A DNA stretch of 64,000 nt, taken from NCBI GenBank assembly GCA_963816535.1, contig CAWFKW010000002.1, forward strand, positions 62,001 through 126,000. Direction: 5' to 3'. The notes under the pieces are model-generated. The model did no database searches, was not told the origin of the DNA, and was given only the letters and a program-made list of their open reading frames with translations. Of the stretch, positions 33,898 through 43,351 are shown one piece after another; the first letter of the stretch is position 1; each line of letters begins with the position of its first letter. The translations under genes were made by a program, and so were the position numbers. The stretch comes from CAWFKW01 sp963816535 (GTDB lineage: Bacteria; Bacteroidota; Ignavibacteria; Tepidaquicellales; OLB5).

Positions 33898-36800
33898 TTG
33901 AGCAGTTTAGAACTAATATACCAGAGCTTTCTTAACAGGATTTCCGCAGTAAGCCGGAAAGACGTTCTGTTCAATCTGTATAAGCAGAACCTTATTGCAT
34001 TGTCAATTTTTGTAATAGCCGCACTGTTGCTCGTTTCAGCTGAAGCACTTTTCGGTCTCTCATCAGCGGTAAGAAAGTTTATTTTCTTCGGATACTTATC
34101 GGCGTTCTTCGCAACCGCCGTTTTAATTATACTCCGCTCTGTATCGTCGCTTGGAAATACAAAGAAGCCGCAAATGGTAGGCAAATATGCAAACCGTATC
34201 GGCGGAAACTTTCCTGAAATAAAAGACAACCTGCTTAACGCGATCCAGATTTACGGATATACAAACAGGAAGGAAAATATTTTCTCCGGCGACCTTGTTG
34301 CTGAAAGTATTAACCTTGTTAATGAAAGGTCAAAGCCATTCGACTTTTCGAGAGTAATATCCTTTGGAAAGCTGAAAAGTTTTGCCGTTGTTTTTGCAGC
34401 GAGCTTATTAGCGTTTACAGCGCTTATGCTTGCCTTCCCTAATATTTTCCTGGCCGCAGCTAACAGGATTGTTAATTACAATTTCACTTACGTTGAAAAT
34501 TCGCTTGGCATCGCTTTTGAAATTAAGCCGGGCAACGCTGAAGTATCAAAAGGCGATAACGTTGAAATTAACGCAAAGGTTCTGTTTAACGACCCTAATT
34601 ATAAAACCGATGAAGTAACATTCATAACTAAAACTGTGACAGATGAGGGCATTGAGCTTTCTTCTAACTCGGAGAAATTAAGCGCGTTTGCACCGAACGA
34701 ATTTAAGGCGGCCGTTAACAATGTAAGCTCAAATGTGCTGTATTCATTCGAGTATAAAGGCATTAAAAGTTCTGAATATAAAATAACGGTCACGGGCAGG
34801 CCAGTCATAAAAAGCATGAAGATCACTGTTTATCCTCCAGCCTACACAAAGCTCCCATCAAGAGTTGTTGACGGAACCGAAATTACAACCATAATGGGAA
34901 GCAGAATATATTTTGAAGTAGAATCGTCCGATAATATTTCAAAATCGTTCATGCAGTCGGCCGGCAGTCCTCCGCTTCCGCTTGAAATAAACGAGAAGAC
35001 GGCTTCAGGTTCGTTTATTGCCACCCGCAACGCAACTTTCAGGTTCACGGTCACGAAGGATTTTAACGGCAGTTCGCTTGCCAGCATAAACGGCGTCGAC
35101 TACGCTTTGAACGTCATTCCCGATGAATACCCTAAGATATCCGTTGTGGATCCGGCCGGCGAGTTCTCGCTGAGCGGCGAGAATGAGATCCAGGTTCGCT
35201 CCCGTATCTCTGATGATTTCGGCTTCACCAAAATGAGGCTCGGCTATAAATTATCAAAGTCAAAATACGGAATGACCGATAAGGATTATAAATATGTTGA
35301 TATTCCGATCCAGAATACCGATGCCACGGGGCTTGAAGTACCTTATGAGTGGAACCTCGAAAGACTGAATCTGGGGACGGAGGATGAGGTCGAATACTTT
35401 GTTGAAGTTTACGATAACGACGCTTTCAGCGGCCCGAAAATGACGAGAAGCGATACGAGGAAACTTATCTATCCATCGCTTGATGTTTTGTTAAACAAGA
35501 CTGAAAAGACAAAAGACGATATCGAAAACTCGCTTAAATCGGCTTATGATGACGCCATGGACCTCAAGAAAGATATGGACGAGCTTAAAGAAAAAATGGA
35601 GAAAAACCCGGAAGAGCTTGGCCTTAACGACCCGAAGAAACAGCAGGAAATGCAGAACAAGATAGACAACATTCAGAACCAGTTTGAGAACACGCAGAAG
35701 AAACTTGACGACCTGATGCAGGACCTGCAAAACAATAACCAGATCTCGAAGGAAACCATTGAGAAATATATGGAGCTGCAGAAGATGCTCCAGCGCATAG
35801 ACTCAAAAGAGCTTCGCGAGATGCTGAAGAAGCTGCAGGATGCTTTTAAGAACATGAACCCAGACCAGCTAAAAGAGGCGATGAGGAATTTTAAGTTTGA
35901 CGAAGACACTTTTAAGAAATCGCTGGAAAAAACCATGGAGCTTCTGAATAAGATATTGAACGAACAAAAATTCGGAGATTTAGCAAAGAAGCTTGATGAA
36001 ATAACGAAGAAACAGGATGAAGCAAAAGAACAAACTAAGAACGCCGACCAGAAGGACCAGGATAAGCTGAACGATATTTCAAAAACGCAGCAGCAGATAA
36101 AAGATGAATATGAGAACTTTCAGAAACAGCTGAAAGAGCTTAACGATAACATGAAGAAGATGAATAACGACCAGACTGCAAAAGACATGGAAAAAATGCT
36201 GCAGGAGATGATGAAGAAACAACTGGAGCAGAAGATGCAAAACGCTTCCCAGGACCTGCAGAACAGCAAAAAGAATTCGGCTGAGGATAAACAGGGAGAG
36301 CTCTCGCATGACTTGAACCAGATGAACCAGCAAATGCAGGACATGCTTTCAAACATGATGCAGAATGAGAACTCGAAGTTAAACGCGGCGATGGAGAAAA
36401 TGCTGGATAAGCTGAAAGAGCTCTCCAAAAAGCAGGGGGACCTTAAGAAAGAGACCGGGGATATGGACAAGCAGTCCTCACCTGATGAATTTAAGGAGCA
36501 GAAACAAAAGCAGGACGCTTTAACAGACCAGCTATCCAAAACTATTGATGAATTAATGAGCCTCACTTCTGAGATGGGGCCCAACCCGATGCTGAGCAAG
36601 AATCTTGGCGACGCATATAATGATATGGCGAAAGCTTCGGATAACCTTGGCAAGAAGAACAGCAAGGATGCAAACAACTCGCAGGGAAGCGCGAAAGAAA
36701 ATCTTGATAAAGCAATCGAGAAAATGACCAAAATGTGCCAAAGCGGCAAGCCCGGAAACGGCAAATCCGGAAGCAGCCTTGAGCAATTATTACAGGCGCT

Positions 36801-37341
36801 CCAGCAGATGATACAGCGGCAGCAATCGCTTAATCAGAAGATGGGAGAAATGGGCACGAACGGAAACCAGGGAAAGCTGAACCAGGAGCAGATGGCGCAG
36901 ATGCAGAAGCTTCAGATGGAACAGCAGACGATACAAAAAAATCTCCAGCAGCTGAACGAAGAGTTCAAAAAACAGCAGGAAGAAACCGGCAGGAAACTGC
37001 TCGGCAACCTTGACGAGGTGCAGAAGGATATGATGGAAGTCATAAAAGACCTGCAGGATAATAACATAACGCCCGAAACAAAAAAACGCCAGGAAAAAAT
37101 TCTTTCGCGAATGCTCGATTTCCAGCTTTCGCAAAGAGAAAAAGATTTTGAGCAAAAACGTGAATCGAGGCCGGGTAAAGATTATGAGCGTTCGTCGCCG
37201 CCGGAAATAGTAATATCCCGCCCGAACATAATTAACGGCGTGAACCAGGATGCGCTCGACGTTCAGAAAGAAAGCTACAGCGACAACTACGAGGCCCTTA
37301 TCCAAAAATACATGGAGAAAATGAGGGCTATAAACCGCTAG
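33898..37341 (+). CDS. DUF4175 membrane protein with long coiled coil
   Basis: 1147 residues from TTG 33898. Two transmembrane helices near the N-terminus (about 35-55 and 60-85) and one near 160-185, then Ig-like beta domains (about 200-540), then roughly 550 residues rich in Gln, Lys, Met, Asn and Asp with heptad-like spacing (QEMQNKIDNIQNQFENTQKK; MEKMLQEMMKKQLEQKMQ). This is the DUF4175 layout: membrane anchor, beta domains and an extended coiled coil in the periplasm. It probably acts with the DUF4159 protein upstream. The Met/Gln-rich coil is unusual in length and composition. Confidence 0.85.
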   Translation: MSSLELIYQSFLNRISAVSRKDVLFNLYKQNLIALSIFVIAALLLVSAEALFGLSSAVRKFIFFGYLSAFFATAVLIILRSVSSLGNTKKPQMVGKYANRIGGNFPEIKDNLLNAIQIYGYTNRKENIFSGDLVAESINLVNERSKPFDFSRVISFGKLKSFAVVFAASLLAFTALMLAFPNIFLAAANRIVNYNFTYVENSLGIAFEIKPGNAEVSKGDNVEINAKVLFNDPNYKTDEVTFITKTVTDEGIELSSNSEKLSAFAPNEFKAAVNNVSSNVLYSFEYKGIKSSEYKITVTGRPVIKSMKITVYPPAYTKLPSRVVDGTEITTIMGSRIYFEVESSDNISKSFMQSAGSPPLPLEINEKTASGSFIATRNATFRFTVTKDFNGSSLASINGVDYALNVIPDEYPKISVVDPAGEFSLSGENEIQVRSRISDDFGFTKMRLGYKLSKSKYGMTDKDYKYVDIPIQNTDATGLEVPYEWNLERLNLGTEDEVEYFVEVYDNDAFSGPKMTRSDTRKLIYPSLDVLLNKTEKTKDDIENSLKSAYDDAMDLKKDMDELKEKMEKNPEELGLNDPKKQQEMQNKIDNIQNQFENTQKKLDDLMQDLQNNNQISKETIEKYMELQKMLQRIDSKELREMLKKLQDAFKNMNPDQLKEAMRNFKFDEDTFKKSLEKTMELLNKILNEQKFGDLAKKLDEITKKQDEAKEQTKNADQKDQDKLNDISKTQQQIKDEYENFQKQLKELNDNMKKMNNDQTAKDMEKMLQEMMKKQLEQKMQNASQDLQNSKKNSAEDKQGELSHDLNQMNQQMQDMLSNMMQNENSKLNAAMEKMLDKLKELSKKQGDLKKETGDMDKQSSPDEFKEQKQKQDALTDQLSKTIDELMSLTSEMGPNPMLSKNLGDAYNDMAKASDNLGKKNSKDANNSQGSAKENLDKAIEKMTKMCQSGKPGNGKSGSSLEQLLQALQQMIQRQQSLNQKMGEMGTNGNQGKLNQEQMAQMQKLQMEQQTIQKNLQQLNEEFKKQQEETGRKLLGNLDEVQKDMMEVIKDLQDNNITPETKKRQEKILSRMLDFQLSQREKDFEQKRESRPGKDYERSSPPEIVISRPNIINGVNQDALDVQKESYSDNYEALIQKYMEKMRAINR

Positions 37342-37570
37342 ATTACTTCAATTTAGCTAGCTCATTTACTAACCTATATTATTCTTATTCAGATTTTTGT
37401 AATGATAACCGAAAGAGATTGTAGTAAAATGATCTTATTGAATTGATGCTACAATGAAATCGCATTATATTATTTTACATTTTTAATCAAATAGCGGCGT
37501 TTATAATTTTGAGTTTTTTCAAATTTTATTTTTCAATTTCTAATTAATTTAGATTAATATTATTAAACCA

Positions 37571-39214
37571 ATGAAGACAGCGATACTTTTTTTCTTACTG
37601 ATTTCGACATACATCTTTGCACAATCATCTATCCCCGATAATGCAGTGGGTATACACTATTCATACGACAGCCAGGGAAGAATGATAACTACAACCAATC
37701 CTATAATACACAATTCTAATTTTAAACCTACTCCGCCAATTGTTATTCGCGACCATGCGGACAGTAATAATTCTGCGATAAGGTATATTTTCACCGATCC
37801 GGCTGCAGTCGGAACTTTCTGCGCTGAGGCAGGCAACGGTCAAAATTCCATTGTCGGTTGGTACCTCAATTATGAAAGAACTTCTGACTACAGTAATTCA
37901 AACGGCACTCCAAATTGGGAATATACATTTCCTGCGCCGGTAGCATACTTATATAATTATGTCGCCGTTTCTGCAAGTGGCGGGGCGGTGGCTTGTGGTT
38001 ACGTGAATAACATATACATTTTTAACGGGGCCAACGGAAATATATTATTCAACTTTGACCTCACTACACTGCCGGATACGGGAACGGCGGCGAATGTAGC
38101 AATTACAAGCAACGGCTCATTCCTTGTAGGATCGACTGCGCGCAGCGATTCAAGCACGGTTTTTGGATTTAACAGCAGTTCCAATGTTCCAGTTTGGAGG
38201 TTCAGAATAGCTACTGCAATTTATGGAATTAAGATTTCCGGAAATGATTCTTTGGTTATAATTAATACTTACAGCAATTTTTGGGTTCTGAGAACATATA
38301 CCGGCGCGTTGGTGTACACCGGACTGATAGGCGGAGGAACGCAAACAAGCCAGGCTATAAGCGGTAACGGAAATGTTATTGCCACTATTAATTATAACGG
38401 ATTTGTAAAAGTCTATCAATGGAACGGTTCAACATATAATTTTCTTTGGCAGCACCAGGAACCGCCAGGCATGTACTACAATTGGATGACGGCCGTTGAC
38501 GTTTCGTACGACGGCAGCTTGGTTGCCTGCGGGACTCTGAATTTTATAACCAATTCTACTTATGACGGAAAGGTAAAATTGCTTAGCGTTGCTGGCGGCA
38601 GCACGCCTCTTTGGACTTACACCGGTATGGGAGACGAAGTAAATGCAGTTTCTTTTTCAAAGAACGGCAGGATACTCAGCGCCGGCTCATGGGGCGATTA
38701 TCATATCCCGCATACTGCGAAAAACCTGGCGGTTTTTAAAACATCGCATCCAAATAATATACCCATCTATTCAACTATTGACACCGGTTCATTTTTTTGG
38801 TGCAGTACGTCCGATGACGGACAGACTGTAATCGCTAGCGGAAAAAGAGTAAACGCAAGAGATTACGGAAACGGCGGAATTTTTTATAATGTTTTTATAG
38901 ATACTTCCGAATCAGTAAACGCTGTAAACAATAACCAAACTTCAACTCCTTCGCGTTTTCAGCTGTCTCAGAATTATCCTAATCCGTTCAATCCCACAAC
39001 GCTGGTTAATTACGCTGTTGCAAAAGACGGTATAGTCAACATTACAGTCTATGATGTTCTCGGACGCGAGGTAGCTACACTGGTTAACAAGTTCGAAAGG
39101 GTTGGGAATTATTCCATCAGCTTTGACGCAAGCCACTTAAACAGCGGAGTATATTTGTACAGGATAAGAACCGAAAACTACACAGATACAAAGAAAATGG
39201 TTTTGATCAAGTAG
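37571..39214 (+). CDS. T9SS-secreted beta-propeller protein
   Basis: 547 residues with a signal peptide (about 1-18, ending IFAQ). The body has repeated units resembling WD40/PQQ-like blades (ANVAITSNGSFLVGSTAR, VDVSYDGSLVACGTLN, EVNAVSFSKNGRILSAG), forming a likely seven- or eight-bladed propeller. The C-terminus is a full type A sorting domain (LSQNYPNPFNPTTLVNY ... KKMVLIK). A surface binding role is likely; no enzyme motif is seen. A bidirectional terminator follows. Confidence 0.9.
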   Translation: MKTAILFFLLISTYIFAQSSIPDNAVGIHYSYDSQGRMITTTNPIIHNSNFKPTPPIVIRDHADSNNSAIRYIFTDPAAVGTFCAEAGNGQNSIVGWYLNYERTSDYSNSNGTPNWEYTFPAPVAYLYNYVAVSASGGAVACGYVNNIYIFNGANGNILFNFDLTTLPDTGTAANVAITSNGSFLVGSTARSDSSTVFGFNSSSNVPVWRFRIATAIYGIKISGNDSLVIINTYSNFWVLRTYTGALVYTGLIGGGTQTSQAISGNGNVIATINYNGFVKVYQWNGSTYNFLWQHQEPPGMYYNWMTAVDVSYDGSLVACGTLNFITNSTYDGKVKLLSVAGGSTPLWTYTGMGDEVNAVSFSKNGRILSAGSWGDYHIPHTAKNLAVFKTSHPNNIPIYSTIDTGSFFWCSTSDDGQTVIASGKRVNARDYGNGGIFYNVFIDTSESVNAVNNNQTSTPSRFQLSQNYPNPFNPTTLVNYAVAKDGIVNITVYDVLGREVATLVNKFERVGNYSISFDASHLNSGVYLYRIRTENYTDTKKMVLIK

Positions 39215-39283
39215 TGTAAGTTGCGGGTTCCGGATTATCGGAACGAAGCAATCTTGTTTTGAGAATTTTTTGAATTGCAGCAC

Positions 39284-39310
39284 AAAGGCAGAGTCTTTAG
39301 CTCTGCCTTT
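39284..39310. terminator. Bidirectional terminator
   Basis: AAAGGCAGAG (39284-39293) pairs with CTCTGCCTTT (39301-39310) between convergent genes, with T-rich flanks on the plus side (TTTTGATTT). Confidence 0.75.
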
Positions 39311-39314
39311 TGAT

Positions 39315-41636
39315 TTAAGAACCAGCCGGCGCTTTTTTCCTTCGCTTCTCATAAAACAGGTAGCCAACTGAAAGAAATACCACAGCGTATGAGAGGATCG
39401 CGAAGATAAAAACATTGCCTTTATCAAATTTCATTTCAATTATTGTACCGGCTTTGGGGGCGACAACGCCTCTTATCATTACATCCGTTTTGTATACAGG
39501 GACTTCAGCGCCGTCGATATACGCCTTCCACCTTGGGTACCATGTATCATTTAAGACCACAAAACCGGGAGCATTTGCTCTTATGGTCAGCGATTCGTTA
39601 TCGTATTTCAGAATTTCCGCGGTACCATTTTTTGAATCTGCGGGCAGACTTGGTGCAACTCCATTTACATAAGCCAGGCTCCACGGGTCAAAATCATCCG
39701 TTATGAGGCTTTGGGCATTTATGTTGTCGTCAGCGGTTTGATATGCGGATACCTTCGCAACAACCCACGCCTTGGCCAGGGTATCCGGCATTACATATAG
39801 CTTTACGCCTGCGCTATCCCATGCCGGTTCATACGGCTTCGAGAACGGCCAGGCCGAGGCTAAATATTTTACGCCGAACATTTTCAGCATCCTGTTAAAT
39901 TTAGGCGACGGGTGAAATATCCGCGCCTTATCCAGCCCGGTTGTTTTGCTCATAACCCCGGGGTTGTTCGAGTTTGCCCACACTTCATAGATGTAATTCG
40001 GGACAAGCAAAAAATACCCGTCAATGCATGGGATCCCAAAGTACGCGCCCAGATCGGGCGGGATTAGCTTTGCGCCTAACCCAAATAGATTTTGAGAGCC
40101 TTCCCACCCGCCGCTTCTCTGATATGATTGAATCAAAAATTCCTTCCAGCCGATAGAAAAGAAACGGTTTGAAGACATGACCGGCTGGTTTGAATTGACT
40201 ATCCTGTTGACATATGAGGGCGGGTTAAGATACACGGCGGCATCTGCTGTTGTAACTTGGCGGCCCGCAACAAAGAAGATCTCCAATATCGCCAAAACTG
40301 TTACAGCGGCCGCCGTTTTATACTGAACCGCTAACTGAGGTTTTTCGTTTTTAGCAGGCTGTGCTGATTTGTGCAAAGGCTTTTTACCGCTTTTAGGGAT
40401 CGCAGCCTTCGAACGGCTGAGATATTCTACAAGCGAAAGGACGCCGAAACCGCTAAGCGCTAGTACCGATAATTCGGCCCCAACAAACCACCTTGCCGGG
40501 AACCTGAATGAATTAGTAAACGGAAACATCAGAAAAATCTTATATACTCCGAGGTTTTCGCCCAGCGCGAGGAGGTATGACAGGATTGCGGTTACAACAA
40601 ACGCGCGCACGTAGGTTTTGAACTCTTCGCGCTTCCACATCTTTACGGTTCCGTATACTGACAAAAGGAAAATTATTACACCGCAGTAATAAAATTGCTC
40701 CCAGAACAAATATGTATCAAGTGTACGGAAAGAATTATCTCCGGCATTCCCAAAATAATAGGGCCAGATGAAAGTCATGAACCCGTTGAACGGCAGGCTT
40801 CCCTGCCCCGTGAACTCAGCGCTTAAGTTCTGCCCGCGCTCTGTGTATGGCAGTATCTCAAGCGTGCTTCCAATCTGCGCGTATCCCACAATAAAAGCAA
40901 TTACAAGCGCAAGAGTTAAAAATCCCGCGGCCTTATAATAAATAGTATTTGCATCGAGTTTTGCGGCGGCTCTCTTTTCTGTAAGCAGCCTTGAAAACAG
41001 GTAAACCACGGCGAAGAAACCCGAAATAAATGAGTGCTGCGGATGACCTCCCAGCGCCAGGAAACCAAGAAGTACTCCAAACGCAAGCGCCCATGATATT
41101 TTACGCGATCTCAGAAATAATTCAACAACGTATATCAGCATGGGCAGGTAAACTATAGCTGTAAGCGAATTCAGGTGCCGCGTATGTCCGGCGATTATAG
41201 AGCCGCAGACCGAAGCCGCAGCAGCAGAAGGTATCGAGACAAGCTTATTTGAAGTAATGTTAGATACCAGGAGGTAGACGCCCGCGCCCATAAATAAAGC
41301 ATGGAAAATAATATAGGTATTCATAGCCGCAACCGGGCTGAGAAAATACCATATAATCAGATTCAGGGGATAAAGAAACCCGCCCTGGCTTTCGGCAAAT
41401 ACAGGGAACCCGCCGTATATCATTGGGGTCCATTGCAAAAGTTCGCCGCTTCTTAAAGCCTCGGCGTAAAGTTTTTTTACCGGAAGGTAGAAATAAAGAA
41501 GGTCGCTTGTGCTAATATCGCTTGTGGCAATTATCCTCCCGAAAAAAAGGCCGTGAAACAAAAGGAAAACGGCCAGGAATATCAGGATGGCGGCAAATAT
41601 ATACTGCGTTCTTGCTTCTTTCAGAGGGAGTTTCAA
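39315..41636 (-). CDS. YfhO-family membrane protein
   Basis: 773 residues with about twelve to thirteen transmembrane helices and a large soluble domain between about 480 and 730 before the last helix. The early loop (TSDISTSDLLYFYLPVKK ... YGGFPVFAESQGGFLYP) and the C-terminal YPRWKAYIDGAEVPVY segment are typical of YfhO-type GT-C proteins. Some YfhO proteins glycosylate teichoic acids from polyprenyl-sugar donors; the substrate here is unknown. No other cell-wall glycosylation gene is adjacent. Confidence 0.85.
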   Translation of the reverse strand: MKLPLKEARTQYIFAAILIFLAVFLLFHGLFFGRIIATSDISTSDLLYFYLPVKKLYAEALRSGELLQWTPMIYGGFPVFAESQGGFLYPLNLIIWYFLSPVAAMNTYIIFHALFMGAGVYLLVSNITSNKLVSIPSAAAASVCGSIIAGHTRHLNSLTAIVYLPMLIYVVELFLRSRKISWALAFGVLLGFLALGGHPQHSFISGFFAVVYLFSRLLTEKRAAAKLDANTIYYKAAGFLTLALVIAFIVGYAQIGSTLEILPYTERGQNLSAEFTGQGSLPFNGFMTFIWPYYFGNAGDNSFRTLDTYLFWEQFYYCGVIIFLLSVYGTVKMWKREEFKTYVRAFVVTAILSYLLALGENLGVYKIFLMFPFTNSFRFPARWFVGAELSVLALSGFGVLSLVEYLSRSKAAIPKSGKKPLHKSAQPAKNEKPQLAVQYKTAAAVTVLAILEIFFVAGRQVTTADAAVYLNPPSYVNRIVNSNQPVMSSNRFFSIGWKEFLIQSYQRSGGWEGSQNLFGLGAKLIPPDLGAYFGIPCIDGYFLLVPNYIYEVWANSNNPGVMSKTTGLDKARIFHPSPKFNRMLKMFGVKYLASAWPFSKPYEPAWDSAGVKLYVMPDTLAKAWVVAKVSAYQTADDNINAQSLITDDFDPWSLAYVNGVAPSLPADSKNGTAEILKYDNESLTIRANAPGFVVLNDTWYPRWKAYIDGAEVPVYKTDVMIRGVVAPKAGTIIEMKFDKGNVFIFAILSYAVVFLSVGYLFYEKRRKKAPAGS

Positions 41637-41760
41637 GATGATCTTTATGCTATAACGTACAGGCTTAAAAAAAATTCGGTTTCAGGATTCGAATATAGTA
41701 ATCTGCAGAATCTTAATCTATGCTATAGGCTGCATTTGAGGCGGCGGGCCCCCCGTGGAA

Positions 41761-42099
41761 TCAGGCTTTCTTTGCTTCCCGTTCTTTCTTTCTTGTTATG
41801 AAACTGATAATATACAATACAAAGGCAAGGCTTGTTAACCCCGCCATAATTATTACGGGCCAGTGCGCGGGCCGCCTGAAAGCGACAAGCCAAAATGTAA
41901 CTGCGGCGGCAAGCGTTATAACCACTCCTATGTGCGCGGCAATCGCATTCTCTTTTTTGGTAGGGAACGAAAGCAATAACAATATCAATCCTATCCCGTC
42001 GGCAATCAGCGCGGTGAGGCTTCCTGAAAAGATAAAACCCAGCAGCCCTATAGCAATTAGGATCCATGCGTTGATAGCCATTATCTGATGATTCTTCAT
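41761..42099 (-). CDS. Small four-helix membrane protein
   Basis: 112 residues from ATG 42099 (in-frame ATG at 42108 and TTG at 42120 also exist). Four hydrophobic helices with short loops (about 9-24, 28-43, 53-72 and 78-98) and a strongly basic tail (TRKKEREAKKA). The layout resembles small Tmem14/DUF-type proteins but no family is named. A TATATTTG element ends directly before ATG 42108, which favours initiation at 42099. Confidence 0.6.
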   Translation of the reverse strand: MKNHQIMAINAWILIAIGLLGFIFSGSLTALIADGIGLILLLLSFPTKKENAIAAHIGVVITLAAAVTFWLVAFRRPAHWPVIIMAGLTSLAFVLYIISFITRKKEREAKKA

Positions 42100-42108
42100 T
42101 TTTTGCAT

Positions 42109-42116
42109 CAAATATA
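42109..42116 (-). promoter_or_regulatory. -7 promoter element
   Basis: TATATTTG on the minus strand matches TAnnTTTG and abuts ATG 42108; the next in-frame ATG is 9 nt further on, within range of a leaderless or near-leaderless start. Confidence 0.4.
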
Positions 42117-42283
42117 ACAATTTTAGACTCTTCTAACTATACAGCGCTAATGGTTATCCAAATAAAGTAACTTTTACATAAGTTAAATATCGCTTAATTT
42201 AGCGCTTATCAGAAAAACACCGGGTAACTTTGATTGCAAATCAGATGCGCTGTAAATGCGTGATAAATAGTATATAATTATTG

Positions 42284-43351
42284 ATGAAGATTCAGCGTTT
42301 TGTATTTCCTTCCGCATTTTTTACGTCGTTCGTAATTTTCCTTGCGCTTTATCTTACGTTCTGGACAAGAATTTACCGCAATTCGGGCGAGGATGCTGTC
42401 GTAAAAATAGTCAAAGGAGATAACCTGAGAACGGTTGCGGCAAAGCTGGAATCGAGCCAGGTTATCTTCAATAAGTACCTGTTCATAATAGCCGGGAAAC
42501 TAATGGGCTACCAGGAAGAGATAATTCCGGGCGAATACAGGTTCAACAACGGGCTTACAAGCCTGAGTATTCTGAAGACAATAACTGACGGCAGCGTTGT
42601 AAGAACTTACAATATCACTATTCCGGAAGGAATGAATGTGCGGCAAACCGGCAGGCTTCTTCAGCGGCTATATGGATTAGATTCGGCGAGGTTTGTGAGA
42701 GAAACATACAACGATAGCCTTATTGGCCTTCTCGGGGTGAAAGCAGAGAATCTTGAGGGGTTCCTTTACCCCGATACATACCAGATATCATACAGCGCCA
42801 ACTCAAACAAAGAGCAGGAAGTAGTAAGAGTTATGGCGGCCGAATTCAGAAGAAAGATAAACCCTGAAATGAAAGATGAAATGAAAAAGAGAAATATATC
42901 GCTTAAAGAACTTATTACCATGGCGTCAATTATTGAGGGTGAAACCAGGTATGAACCCGAGAAAAAAACGATTGCCGGAGTTTATTATAACAGGCTGAAA
43001 AAGAGAATGAAGCTTGAAGCGGACCCAACTGTTCAGTTTGCGCTGCCGAACGGGCCAAAGAGACAATTGCTTTACAGCGACTTAAAATATCCATCGCCAT
43101 ATAATACATACCTCAACAGGGGCCTGCCTCCTGGGCCGATAAACAGCCCGGGCCTTGGTTCAATAATGGCTGCGCTGTACCCGGAAGATAATAATTACAT
43201 TTACTTCGTTGCTAAAGGTGACGGTTCACACCGCTTTGCGGAAAACTACGAACAGCATAAGAAAAATATAGCCCAATATAAAAAATACCTGGAAGATAAG
43301 AAAGAACAGGAAGAGCAGAAAACGCAGGAAGAAAAGAAAAATCATGATTGA
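42284..43351 (+). CDS. mltG: Endolytic murein transglycosylase MltG
   Basis: 355 residues from ATG 42284 (a TTG directly before it is also possible). N-terminal transmembrane helix, LysM-like region (VVKIVKGDNLRTVAAKL) and YceG domain. Catalytic Glu218 lies in ASIIEGETR, followed by IAGVYYNRLKKRMKLEADPTV and PYNTYLNRGLPPGPINSPG, all hallmarks of MltG. The enzyme cuts nascent peptidoglycan strands at the inner membrane and sets glycan length. A Lys/Glu/Gln-rich tail overlaps the next gene by 8 nt. Confidence 0.96.
   Translation: MKIQRFVFPSAFFTSFVIFLALYLTFWTRIYRNSGEDAVVKIVKGDNLRTVAAKLESSQVIFNKYLFIIAGKLMGYQEEIIPGEYRFNNGLTSLSILKTITDGSVVRTYNITIPEGMNVRQTGRLLQRLYGLDSARFVRETYNDSLIGLLGVKAENLEGFLYPDTYQISYSANSNKEQEVVRVMAAEFRRKINPEMKDEMKKRNISLKELITMASIIEGETRYEPEKKTIAGVYYNRLKKRMKLEADPTVQFALPNGPKRQLLYSDLKYPSPYNTYLNRGLPPGPINSPGLGSIMAALYPEDNNYIYFVAKGDGSHRFAENYEQHKKNIAQYKKYLEDKKEQEEQKTQEEKKNHD

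Noticed and set aside
36079..36764. Long minus-strand open frames opposite the DUF4175 coiled coil
   Set aside because: They arise because the Gln/Lys/Met-rich plus strand lacks stop codons in antisense frames; the Ser/Phe/Leu-rich products look artificial.
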